DNA of 44,458 nt from positions 1-44,458 of the forward strand of contig JAFSNR010000142.1 of NCBI GenBank assembly GCA_017443345.1. The letters run 5' to 3'. Each line of letters begins with the position of its first letter. Position 1 is the stretch's first letter. Source of the DNA: Prevotella sp. GTDB taxonomy: Bacteria > Bacteroidota > Bacteroidia > Bacteroidales > Bacteroidaceae. The notes beneath the pieces are model-generated. The model was not told the DNA's origin and did no database searches. It saw only the letters and a program-made list of their open reading frames with translations. This document shows positions 35,285 through 42,490 of the stretch, piece by piece. A program made the translations under genes and the position numbers.

Positions 35285-35977
35285 TATATCCTTCACCTTA
35301 AATACATTATAATTCATGTCCAAATCAAACACATCCTCATGGTCGTGCGCCTTCGTGAAAGCTACCACACGGATGGTGACAGGGAGTACGACAATCTCAT
35401 ACAGCGTCTTCAGAGTGACCTGTGTGATCACCAATGAAGGCATCTCCTCCCAGGGAATAACACCTCCCAAAGCCAGAGGGAAGAAGATGATAGAGTCTGT
35501 GAGCTCACCAAAAACCGTACTCAGTACAGCTCGTTTGGAGAAATTGCGACCTGCTGACGAGAGTTTCATACGACTCATCACATAAGCATTCATAAACGAT
35601 CCGCAGAGGAAGGCCAGGAACGAGGCACCTGCGATACGTGGAGCCAGTCCGAAGATCTGATGGAAGCCCTCTTCACCATCCCAATAGGAGGCACCTGGGA
35701 TCCAGTCAGCCACAGCCCCGAAGAACACGAAGAGGAAGTTCATCGCAAATCCCATCCAGATGAGCAGACGGGTACGACCATACCCCCACACCTCACACAC
35801 CACATCGTTGATGATGTAACTGACGGGGAACACGATCAGTCCTGCCGTCATGTTCGCAGGACCAAAGGAGATCTGTTTGGTCTCCAATACGTTTGCCGTA
35901 ATCAGGCAGACGCAGAACAGTATGCCGTAGAACATAAACAGCACACTGATTTTCTGATTGTCTTTTGTTTTTTCCAT
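35282..35977 (-). CDS. yhhQ: Queuosine precursor transporter (YhhQ/DUF165 family)
   Basis: 231 residues with about six membrane helices. Characteristic segments are TANVLETKQISFG, the conserved VFPVSYIINDVVCEVWGYGRTR shown by its core SYIINDVVCEVWG, and FGELTDSIIFFPLA. The family imports preQ0, preQ1 or queuine for tRNA modification. It is preceded by a preQ1-I riboswitch ending 3 bases before the ATG, and followed by queF, so the pair forms a small salvage and synthesis unit. The stop TAG begins a heptad array. Confidence 0.95.
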   Translation of the reverse strand: MEKTKDNQKISVLFMFYGILFCVCLITANVLETKQISFGPANMTAGLIVFPVSYIINDVVCEVWGYGRTRLLIWMGFAMNFLFVFFGAVADWIPGASYWDGEEGFHQIFGLAPRIAGASFLAFLCGSFMNAYVMSRMKLSSAGRNFSKRAVLSTVFGELTDSIIFFPLALGGVIPWEEMPSLVITQVTLKTLYEIVVLPVTIRVVAFTKAHDHEDVFDLDMNYNVFKVKDI

Positions 35978-35980
35978 TGT

Positions 35981-36015
35981 CTTGTTTTGTTAAAGGGGGT
36001 ATTCATCGACCCCTG
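35981..36015 (-). promoter_or_regulatory. preQ1-I riboswitch upstream of yhhQ
   Basis: On the minus strand stem P1 is AGGGG pairing with CCCCT, with loop TCGATGAATA followed by an extra C at the position of the ligand-reading cytosine, then the A-rich tail TTTAACAAAACAAG. The tail AACAAAACAAG, the stem and the loop start TCG match the well-known Thermoanaerobacter tengcongensis preQ1-I aptamer almost base for base. The tail ends 3 bases before the yhhQ ATG, so ligand binding should hide the start region and block translation. It begins 6 bases after the antiporter stop codon. Confidence 0.9.
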
Positions 36016-36021
36016 TGTTTT

Positions 36022-37011
36022 TTATAAGAGGTAGAGCAACCAGGCCATATAACCCAGGAACCCAAGGATGAGGACAAAGCCCTCGCGCCTGGAGACGGAG
36101 AACTTCGTGAAAGCGAAAAGCCAGAGCAGACCCACACTGACGAGCATCATCATCAAGTCAACGATGGTAATACCCATGATGCGCAAGGGCTGAACAACGG
36201 CCGTAGCACCCAAAATCAGCAGAATATTGAACACATTCGAGCCAATGACATTGCCCAGTGCCAAAGCCGAGCGACCTTTATAGGCAGCAACCACACTCGT
36301 AGCCAATTCTGGCAGAGAGGTACCACCGGCCACGATGGTCAGTCCGATGATACTCTGACGAATCCCAAAGCGATGGGCGATATACGAGGCGGCATCGACA
36401 AAGAGATGACTGCCAATAATCAGACAGGCCAGTCCCAGCACGATAAAACTCAAGTGACGCCACATGTGGGAGAAGTCTCTCGGTTCCACCTCTTCCTCTA
36501 CACCCAGCACTTCCTCATGCTTGGGCAACAGTCCGTCCTTACGGGCCATCTGGAAGGTATAGAGCATAAAGGCCGCAAAACCGATAAGCAGGATGATACC
36601 ATCACTACGACTGATCTCATTACCCCAGAGGTGGGGGGAGTCCATATCGTCGAAACAGAGCATGAACAGCAACAGCGAGGCACCCACTGCGAAGGGGATA
36701 TCCTTACGCACTGTCGACCACGACACCTTGATAGGAGCCACCACTGCTGAACAGCCCACAATAAGCATGACATTGAAGATATTCGACCCGATGACGTTTC
36801 CCACTGCCAGATCAGCTGTGCCCTTCAAGGCTGATGTCAGACTGACAAAGAGTTCTGGAGCGGATGTACCCGCAGCCACGATGGTCAGACCAATGATAAT
36901 CTCAGGCACACGCATGTCGCGAGCCAACTGAGAAGCGGCCCCTGTCAGACGGTCAGCTCCCCAAAGCACCAGGGCAACACCCACAATGATGTATACAATA
37001 TTCAGCAGCAT
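36022..37011 (-). CDS. Calcium/sodium antiporter (CaCA family, YrbG-like)
   Basis: 329 residues with ten likely membrane helices in two inverted halves. Each half carries the alpha-repeat: GTSAPELFVSLTSALKG with NVIGSNIFNVMLIVG, and GGTSLPELATSVVAAYKG with NVIGSNVFNILLILG. The acidic residues of GTSxPEL bind the cation. The protein exchanges Ca2+ for Na+ or H+ across the inner membrane. A cytoplasmic loop (about residues 165-185, rich in Glu) separates the halves. It lies between the S4 gene (21 bases upstream) and the riboswitch-yhhQ pair, on the same strand. Confidence 0.95.
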   Translation of the reverse strand: MLLNIVYIIVGVALVLWGADRLTGAASQLARDMRVPEIIIGLTIVAAGTSAPELFVSLTSALKGTADLAVGNVIGSNIFNVMLIVGCSAVVAPIKVSWSTVRKDIPFAVGASLLLFMLCFDDMDSPHLWGNEISRSDGIILLIGFAAFMLYTFQMARKDGLLPKHEEVLGVEEEVEPRDFSHMWRHLSFIVLGLACLIIGSHLFVDAASYIAHRFGIRQSIIGLTIVAGGTSLPELATSVVAAYKGRSALALGNVIGSNVFNILLILGATAVVQPLRIMGITIVDLMMMLVSVGLLWLFAFTKFSVSRREGFVLILGFLGYMAWLLYLL

Positions 37012-37031
37012 ATCTTAAACCTTATTACTTT

Positions 37032-37409
37032 TCACTCCTCATTTAGGAACGCGTCCATGGCACGACGGTCTTTCTTCGTAGGACGTCCTGTACCACGAGC
37101 ACGATCCACGAAACCGCTGATACGGTTCATCTCCAACAACTCGTACTGGTCTGCAGGCGTCACATTCTCATAGATCTCAGGCAGCAGCTTCGCCCCTACC
37201 CTCTGTTCAATAGTCTTCAGAATACGGAAGGAGTAGGTCACAGGCGGCTTACGTACTGAGACAGTCTCACCTACCTTCACATTGCGCGAAGGTTTCACGT
37301 TGACGCCGTCGATAGTGACACGACCATTCTTGATCGCATCCACAGCAATAGATCTCGTCTTGAAAATCCTCGCCGCCCACAGCCACTTATCAATCCTTGC
37401 CTCTTCCAT
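37032..37409 (-). CDS. S4-domain RNA-binding protein (Hsp15/HslR-like)
   Basis: 125 residues. The S4 RNA-binding motif is clear at the N-terminus: RIDKWLWAARIFKTRSIAVDAI, shown in part as DKWLWAARIFKTRS, then GRVTIDGVNVKPSRNVKVGE. The tail is basic and includes GRPTKKDRRAMD. Hsp15 homologues rescue stalled 50S subunits carrying peptidyl-tRNA, which fits its place next to pth. The ATG follows directly on a heptad array running from the pth stop. Confidence 0.94.
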   Translation of the reverse strand: MEEARIDKWLWAARIFKTRSIAVDAIKNGRVTIDGVNVKPSRNVKVGETVSVRKPPVTYSFRILKTIEQRVGAKLLPEIYENVTPADQYELLEMNRISGFVDRARGTGRPTKKDRRAMDAFLNEE

Positions 37410-37490
37410 CTCTAACCACTAACCACTAACCTCTAACCACTAACCACTAACCTCTAACCACTAACCACTAACCTCTAACCCCTAACCTCT
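37410..37490 (-). repeat. Heptad linker, pth to S4 gene, with 21-base higher order
   Basis: On the minus strand the words begin in the last pth codons (AGGTTAG, GGGTTAG, AGGTTAG), then TGGTTAG, TGGTTAG, AGGTTAG repeat as a 21-base unit through the spacer, ending AG and ATG. The 58-base spacer is 8x7+2 bases with no unrelated sequence. Confidence 0.95.
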
Positions 37491-38049
37491 TCTTATTAAA
37501 CTGATTCATCGTGACATCAATACCCGCCAGGACAAAACTCTTGATGATCTCCACCGCAGTGTCGATACTGGGTTGGAGAGTCTTCAATTCTTCCTCATCA
37601 TACTTGCCAAGTACCCAGTCCACCTGCATACCTCGAGGGAAATCGTTGCCGATACCCATCCTCAGACGTGCAAAGTTCTGTCCGATGAGCTGTTGGATAT
37701 GTCCCAGACCGTTATGACCACCATGAGAACCACCTGCCTTCAGACGGAAGGCGCCCAACGGCAAGGCCACATCATCACTCACAACGAGCAGACGGCTCTG
37801 GTCGATATTCTCCTTGTTCAACCAATAACGCACGGCATTGCCACTGAGATTCATAAACGTCGAGGGCTTCAGCAGGATCACCTTACGTCCCTTCAACGAG
37901 GTCTCGGCCACGAAGCCATAGCGTCGATCGTCAAAAACAATATTGGATGCCTTTGCAAAAGCATCCAATACCATAAAACCTGTATTGTGGCGGGTCATCT
38001 CGTACTCGTCGCCGACATTTCCCAAACCTACAACCAAGTATTTGTCCAT
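37468..38049 (-). CDS. pth: Peptidyl-tRNA hydrolase
   Basis: 193 residues. Catalytic and binding residues of bacterial Pth are present: [18 protein letters not shown] with His21 in the core TRHNTGF, the Asn in STFMNLSG, and the Asp in [24 protein letters not shown] and RLRMGIG follow. Pth releases peptides from drop-off peptidyl-tRNA. The last codons (RLGVRG-stop) are 7-base words, so the true ancestral C-terminus is uncertain. It follows rplY by 11 bases; rplY-pth-S4 is a usual order in Bacteroidota. Confidence 0.97.
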   Translation of the reverse strand: MDKYLVVGLGNVGDEYEMTRHNTGFMVLDAFAKASNIVFDDRRYGFVAETSLKGRKVILLKPSTFMNLSGNAVRYWLNKENIDQSRLLVVSDDVALPLGAFRLKAGGSHGGHNGLGHIQQLIGQNFARLRMGIGNDFPRGMQVDWVLGKYDEEELKTLQPSIDTAVEIIKSFVLAGIDVTMNQFNKKRLGVRG

Positions 38050-38060
38050 CAGCTTTCGAG

Positions 38061-38660
38061 TTACTCAGCGGCTTCAGCAGCAGCTGCAGAACGTGATGCA
38101 CGTGTAGCCTTCACAGAGCATACAACCACCTGTGCGGGAGTGGCGATCTCCAGACCATCGAACTGCAGGTCAGCCACCTTGATGGCCTTACCCAACTTCA
38201 GCTCGGTAACGTCGATATCAAGTGTCTCAGGAATCTGCTTGTAGGGAGCGGTAACGTTCAGTGAACGTACAGCCTGACTCAGACGACCACCATCACGAAC
38301 ACCCTGAGCATGACCATTCAGCTTCACGGGGATACCGATAGTGATAGGCTTGGTCTCGTTGACCTCATAGAAGTCGATGTGCACCAGGGCATCAGTTGTG
38401 GGGTGGAACTGAAGTTCCTTCATCACAGCCTTGTGAGCCTCACCGTCGATAGTCAGGTTGACAACGTACACATGAGGAGTGTAAACCACCTTGCGGAGCT
38501 GGGTTGCGGGGATGGCGAATGCCAGAGCCTCGGGCAGACCATTCTCACCTTTCTTCTCACCATAAAGGTTACAGGGAACCAAACCCTCCTTGCGGAGTTC
38601 CTTTGCGGCTTTCTTGCCGGTAGTGGCACGCTTCTGGCCACTGACGCTAATTTCTTTCAT
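38061..38660 (-). CDS. rplY: 50S ribosomal protein L25/general stress protein Ctc
   Basis: 199 residues: an N-terminal L25 domain that binds 5S rRNA (about 1-95) and a C-terminal TL5 domain (about 100-185), followed by an Ala/Ser-rich tail [11 protein letters not shown]. Typical segments are [13 protein letters not shown] near residue 25 and [13 protein letters not shown] near 95. It is the first gene of the rplY-pth-S4 unit and has its own promoter. Confidence 0.96.
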   Translation of the reverse strand: MKEISVSGQKRATTGKKAAKELRKEGLVPCNLYGEKKGENGLPEALAFAIPATQLRKVVYTPHVYVVNLTIDGEAHKAVMKELQFHPTTDALVHIDFYEVNETKPITIGIPVKLNGHAQGVRDGGRLSQAVRSLNVTAPYKQIPETLDIDVTELKLGKAIKVADLQFDGLEIATPAQVVVCSVKATRASRSAAAAEAAE

Positions 38661-38751
38661 AACTGTGTTACTCTAAATTAAGTTGTTAAAACAATCGTTG
38701 CTTAATTCGCCATCACACGAAAAATCGTTGTGCCTTTGAGAAAAGCGGGTG

Positions 38752-38759
38752 CAAAAATA
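38752..38759 (-). promoter_or_regulatory. TAnnTTTG promoter element for rplY
   Basis: TATTTTTG on the minus strand, about 92 bases upstream of the rplY ATG, leaving a leader of roughly 85 bases in the 237-base divergent spacer. The leader contains a weak inverted repeat (CACACGA/TCGTTGTG); autoregulation is possible but not shown. Confidence 0.6.
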
Positions 38760-38843
38760 CACCTTTTTTTTGAAATAGAAAAATGAAATGATGAAAAAAT
38801 GAAAAAAAAGAGTGTATTTCTTGCTCAATTCACAGAAAATACC

Positions 38844-38851
38844 TACCTTTG
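38844..38851 (+). promoter_or_regulatory. TAnnTTTG promoter element for nusB
   Basis: TACCTTTG, 46 bases upstream of the nusB ATG, matches the Bacteroidota -7 consensus. Confidence 0.75.
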
Positions 38852-38897
38852 CCACGTCAATTTGTAGATATTTGTAGAATTAAAAGCATCAAGTGAG

Positions 38898-39893
38898 ATG
38901 ATTAACAGAGAAATTATCAGAATCAAGATTGTTCAGTTAACCTACGCCTACTATCAAAACGGTAACAAGAACATCGACACGGCTGAGAAGGAGCTCTTCT
39001 TCAGCTTGTCAAAGGCTTATGACCTTTACAACTATTTATTGAGCCTCATCACGGCAGTTACCAAGGAGGCACAGCGCCGTCTTGAAGTGGCTCAGGCACG
39101 TGCAAAGAGAGAGGGCACCGAGGAGCCTTCACCCAAATTCGTCTATAACCGCTTCGCCCTGCAACTCGCAGAGAACAAACAGCTCAATGATTTCCTGAGC
39201 ACCCAGAAACTGTCGTGGGATGATTCCGACGTCTTCATCGGACAGCTCTTTGAGAAGATCGAGCAGAGCGACATCTATCAGGAGTACATGAACAATGCGG
39301 AGGACAACTACGAACTCGACCGTGAGTTGTGGCGCAAGCTATACAAGACCTTCATCCAGACAAACGAAGACTTGGATTCGATCCTCGAGGACCAGAGCCT
39401 CTATTGGAACGACGACAAGGAGATTGTCGACACCTTCGTCATCAAGACCATCAAACGTTTCAACGAGCAGGAGGGTGCCAAACAGGAGCTGCTGCCCGAA
39501 TGGGACAGTGAAGAGGAGAAGGATTTTGCCCGCAAGCTCTTCCGCTCTGCCATCCTCAATGCCGACGAGTATCAGCACTATATGAGTGAGGCATCACGCA
39601 ACTGGGATTTCTCGCGCCTGGCATATATGGACATTATCCTCATGCAGATTGCCATTGCAGAGATGATGACCCTGCCCAACGTGCCCATCAACGTCACCAT
39701 CAACGAGTACGTGGAGATTGCCAAGTTCTACTCGACCTCTAAGAGCGGTGGCTACATCAATGGCATGCTCGATGCCATCGCCCGTAACCTCGTGGATACA
39801 GGACGTCTGATGAAGCACATCGACCCCCTGAAGTCAAAACCCAAGAGCATCCCGGTCGAGAAACCCTCCCGTCGCCCCCGCATCAAAAAATAA
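38898..39893 (+). CDS. nusB: Transcription antitermination factor NusB (long form)
   Basis: 331 residues, more than twice the E. coli protein. The NusB fold is in the C-terminal half, with RKLFRSAILNADEY near 210, FSRLAYMDIILMQIAIAEM near 240 and the closing NVTINEYVEIAKFYSTSKSGGYINGMLD shown in part as EYVEIAKFYSTSKSG. The N-terminal 190 residues are helical and charged, as in other Bacteroidota NusB proteins; their role is unknown. A basic tail (KPSRRPRIKK) ends the protein. NusB acts with NusE in rRNA antitermination. It heads the nusB-yajC-ybbR-coaE-DUF5606 unit. Confidence 0.95.
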   Translation: MINREIIRIKIVQLTYAYYQNGNKNIDTAEKELFFSLSKAYDLYNYLLSLITAVTKEAQRRLEVAQARAKREGTEEPSPKFVYNRFALQLAENKQLNDFLSTQKLSWDDSDVFIGQLFEKIEQSDIYQEYMNNAEDNYELDRELWRKLYKTFIQTNEDLDSILEDQSLYWNDDKEIVDTFVIKTIKRFNEQEGAKQELLPEWDSEEEKDFARKLFRSAILNADEYQHYMSEASRNWDFSRLAYMDIILMQIAIAEMMTLPNVPINVTINEYVEIAKFYSTSKSGGYINGMLDAIARNLVDTGRLMKHIDPLKSKPKSIPVEKPSRRPRIKK

Positions 39894-39910
39894 TCAAGCG
39901 CATTTAAATG

Positions 39911-40060
39911 TTATTTTGTTACTCTGTCTTTAAAAAGATACTCTGTCTTAAGAATATACGTTATTCTGTTACTCTGTCTTTAAAAAGATACTCTGTCTTA
40001 AGAATATACGTTATTCTGTTACTCTGTCTTTAAATAGTTATTCTGTCTAAATTTATAATA
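39911..40060 (+). repeat. 50-base tandem repeat built of 8-base words, nusB to yajC
   Basis: Bases 39911-39960 and 39961-40010 are identical except for one T/C change, and a third partial copy follows to 40045. Within each unit are the words TTATTCTG, TTACTCTG and TCTTTAAA. The last words run into the yajC start region. Confidence 0.95.
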
Positions 40061-40062
40061 AT

Positions 40063-40383
40063 ATGTATAACCAAGTATTAATTGCACAATCAGCCCAAGG
40101 AGGCGGCATGAGCATGATTATCATGATGGTAGCTATCTTCGCCATCATGTGGTTCTTCATGATCAAGCCCCAGCAGAAAAAGCAGAAAGAGATCCAGAAA
40201 TTCCAGAACGAACTGACTGAAGGTACGCAGGTCATCACGGGTGGTGGCATCTACGGCACCGTCAAGAGCATCGATCTGGCCAAGAACACCGTTGACGTGA
40301 AGATTGCCAAGGACGTCGTTGTCACCGTCGACAAGAGCTACGTCTTCAAGGATCCCGCCAGCACCCCCACTGCCCAGAAATAA
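40063..40383 (+). CDS. yajC: Preprotein translocase accessory subunit YajC
   Basis: 106 residues. A short periplasmic N-terminus rich in Gln/Gly is followed by one membrane helix (about 18-36, IIMMVAIFAIMWFFMI) and the family signature KPQQKKQKE, then a small cytoplasmic domain with GTQVITGGGIYGTV. YajC associates with SecDF at the Sec translocon. It sits between two 8-base word arrays, both running from stop to start codon. Confidence 0.96.
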   Translation: MYNQVLIAQSAQGGGMSMIIMMVAIFAIMWFFMIKPQQKKQKEIQKFQNELTEGTQVITGGGIYGTVKSIDLAKNTVDVKIAKDVVVTVDKSYVFKDPASTPTAQK

Positions 40384-40509
40384 AACGTTATTCTGTTACT
40401 CTGTCTAAAGAACAGTGTTATTCTGTTACTCTGTCTTTAAAGAGATACTCTGTCTGAATACACGTTATTCTGTTACTCTGTCTTTAAATAGTTACTCTGT
40501 CTTTAAATA
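40384..40509 (+). repeat. Stop-to-start 8-base word array, yajC to ybbR
   Basis: The 126-base spacer is filled by TTATTCTG, TTACTCTG and TCTTTAAA words, beginning 2-3 bases after the yajC stop TAA and ending TCTTTAAATA directly before the ATG. Confidence 0.95.
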
Positions 40510-41490
40510 ATGATAACGAAGTTCTGTAAAATGGTGAGGGAGTTCTTTTTTAGCAAGGCTAATAAAGAATTGCTGCTCTTTCTCTTCTTCCTGGCACTCG
40601 CGGGCGTTTTCTGGTTAATCACCACGCTCAACGAGACCTACGAGAAGGAGTTCGCCATCCCTGTGTCCATCTCGGGCATACCCAAGAATGCGGTACTGAC
40701 GTCCGACGATACAGACACCATCAAGGTCACCATCCGCGACAAAGGCTTCGCGCTCTTCTCCTATCAGTTTGGCGACGTGCTCAAGACGGTACGCCCGTCT
40801 TTCCGTACCTATTCACGTAACAACGGGATGGGTGTCATACCGTCATCCGATCTGAAGAAGCTCGTGGCCCAACAGCTCAGCAGCACTTCCGTGATCACTG
40901 CCGTCAAACCCGAGCGTCTTGAGTTCTACTATAACTATGGTAACAAGAAACGGGTACCCGTCAGGTGGAGTGGACGTGTCATCCCCGAGGAACTCTATTA
41001 TATCTCACGCGTGGAATACGTGCCCGACAGTGTCACCATCTACGCCTCTGATGAGAAGCTCGACAGCATCAGTATGCTCTACACCGAACCCCTCAACTAT
41101 GCCAACTTCCGCGACACGCTGGTGGCCCAGTGCGAGGTTGCCAAGATCAAGGGCGTCAAGGTGGTGCCCGACCATGTGAAGGTCACCTTCATCACCGACC
41201 TGCTCACTGAAGAGCGTATCGAGGGTATCCCCATCCGAGGGCTGAACATGCCTGAGGGTAAGGTGCTGCGTACCTTCCCCGCCAAGGTAGCGGTAAAGTT
41301 CGTCACAGGTGCCAGCGTCTATCGTTCCCTGCGCCCGGAGGATTTCACGGTCTATGCCGACTATGAGGAAATCAAGAAGCACCCCACCGAGAAGTGCCGC
41401 ATCTTCATCAAGGATGTACCGCGAGGCATCTCGCGCGCACGCCTCGAAGTGACGCTGGTTGACTATCTCATCGAATCAGAAGAGCCATGA
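40510..41490 (+). CDS. YbbR-like (CdaR-type) domain membrane protein
   Basis: 326 residues. One N-terminal membrane helix at about 20-39 (ELLLFLFFLALAGVFWLI) is followed by an extracytoplasmic part with repeated YbbR-like domains (for example KEFAIPVSISGIPKNAVL near 48 and VPVRWSGRVIPEELYYI near 160). In Firmicutes such proteins regulate the diadenylate cyclase CdaA; no cyclase gene is adjacent here, so the role in this organism is unknown. The stop overlaps the coaE start (ATGA). Confidence 0.9.
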   Translation: MITKFCKMVREFFFSKANKELLLFLFFLALAGVFWLITTLNETYEKEFAIPVSISGIPKNAVLTSDDTDTIKVTIRDKGFALFSYQFGDVLKTVRPSFRTYSRNNGMGVIPSSDLKKLVAQQLSSTSVITAVKPERLEFYYNYGNKKRVPVRWSGRVIPEELYYISRVEYVPDSVTIYASDEKLDSISMLYTEPLNYANFRDTLVAQCEVAKIKGVKVVPDHVKVTFITDLLTEERIEGIPIRGLNMPEGKVLRTFPAKVAVKFVTGASVYRSLRPEDFTVYADYEEIKKHPTEKCRIFIKDVPRGISRARLEVTLVDYLIESEEP

Positions 41491-42056
41491 AGATAGGTAT
41501 TGCAGGAGGAATCGGTAGCGGAAAGAGCTACGTCTGTCGGAGTCTGCGTGCCCTCGGCCATGAGGTCTACGACTGCGATGCAGCCGCCAAGCGCCTCATC
41601 CGTACCTCACCAGACATCCGCCGTAAGCTCACAGACCTCATAGGTCCTGAGACCTACGATGCTGAGACAGGCGAACTCAACAAACCCGTTGTCGCCCGTT
41701 TCCTGCTCGCTTCAGAAGCCAACGCCCAGGCCATCGATGCCATCGTACACCCGGCTGTGTTCCGCGACTTCCAGGAAAGCGGACTCGACTGGCTCGAGAG
41801 TGCGATTATGTTTGAGTCGGGCATCAACCGGCTCATGGACGTCGTCATTGCCGTGGTCGCCCCCATGGAGGTGCGCATCCAACGTGTCATGGACCGCGAC
41901 CATATCTCGCGCGAGAAAGTGCTCGAGTGGATGTCACGGCAATACCCCCAGCGCGAGGTCATCCGGAGGGCTGATTTCGTACTTGTCAACGATGGCAAGG
42001 CCAATATTGAACATCAATTAATCAAAATCATAGAACAATGCAACAGACAATTTTAG
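41487..42056 (+). CDS. coaE: Dephospho-CoA kinase
   Basis: 189 residues. It has the P-loop GGIGSGKS (7-14), the substrate-binding segment VYDCDAAAKRL, HPAVFRDF and RVMDRDHIS. It phosphorylates dephospho-CoA to coenzyme A, the last step of CoA synthesis. The start overlaps the ybbR stop by 4 bases, and its end overlaps the DUF5606 start by 19 bases. Confidence 0.97.
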   Translation: MKIGIAGGIGSGKSYVCRSLRALGHEVYDCDAAAKRLIRTSPDIRRKLTDLIGPETYDAETGELNKPVVARFLLASEANAQAIDAIVHPAVFRDFQESGLDWLESAIMFESGINRLMDVVIAVVAPMEVRIQRVMDRDHISREKVLEWMSRQYPQREVIRRADFVLVNDGKANIEHQLIKIIEQCNRQF

Positions 42057-42454
42057 CAATCGCCGGAAAGCCCGGCCTCTATAAGCTCGTTTCACGAGGC
42101 AACAACAATCTCATCGTCGAGGCACTCGACGCCACCCACAAGCGCATGCCCGCTTTCGCCACAGACCGCATCACGTCGCTCTCAGATATCGCTATGTTCA
42201 CTGAGACCGACGATGTACCCCTGATGGACGTCCTGGAGAACCTGAAGAACCTCGAGGGCGGCAAGAAGGCCAGCATCAACGAGAAGAAAGCCTCAGGCGA
42301 CGAGCTCCGTGCCTACTTCAGCAAAGTCCTCCCCGAGTGGGATCAGGACCGTGTCCAGAACAGCCACATCAAAAAACTCATCACCTGGTACAACATCCTC
42401 ATCGAAGCCGGCATCACCGACTTCAAGGATCCCGAACCAGAGTCCGCAGATTAA
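42038..42454 (+). CDS. DUF5606 family protein
   Basis: 138 residues. The N-terminus MQQTILAIAGKPGLYKLVSR and the later NNLIVEALDATHKRMPAF are typical of a small cytoplasmic family found throughout Bacteroidota next to coaE. A C-terminal segment LPEWDQDRVQNSHIKKLITWY follows, shown in part as DQDRVQNSHIKKLI. Function unknown. The stop codon TAA lies in the left arm of the terminator palindrome at 42444-42490. Confidence 0.92.
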   Translation: MQQTILAIAGKPGLYKLVSRGNNNLIVEALDATHKRMPAFATDRITSLSDIAMFTETDDVPLMDVLENLKNLEGGKKASINEKKASGDELRAYFSKVLPEWDQDRVQNSHIKKLITWYNILIEAGITDFKDPEPESAD

Positions 42455-42490
42455 AAAACCCCGCGTCACGCGGGGTTTTTTAATCTGCGG
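42444..42490. terminator. 47-base perfect palindromic bidirectional terminator
   Basis: A 22-base arm starting CCGCAGATTAAAAAACCCCG pairs perfectly with its reverse complement around the 3-base loop TCA. A-run and T-run flanks make it a terminator in both directions. The stop codon of DUF5606 (42452-42454) lies in the left arm, and the helicase stop codon (42466-42468, minus) is the loop itself. Confidence 0.95.

Noticed and set aside
36022-36060. A second riboswitch element formed by the TTATAAAAAAC stretch at the antiporter stop codon
   Set aside because: The A-rich stretch resembles a preQ1 tail, but no P1 stem precedes it; the true aptamer is at 35981-36015.
38673-38855. A 60-codon minus-strand frame between rplY and nusB
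   Set aside because: It contains the rplY promoter and poly-T/poly-A tracts; the Phe/Lys-rich product is typical of AT-rich non-coding DNA.
39911-40060. Possible CRISPR array or origin iterons
   Set aside because: The 50-base units are directly adjacent with no spacers, and no dnaA or rep gene is near.
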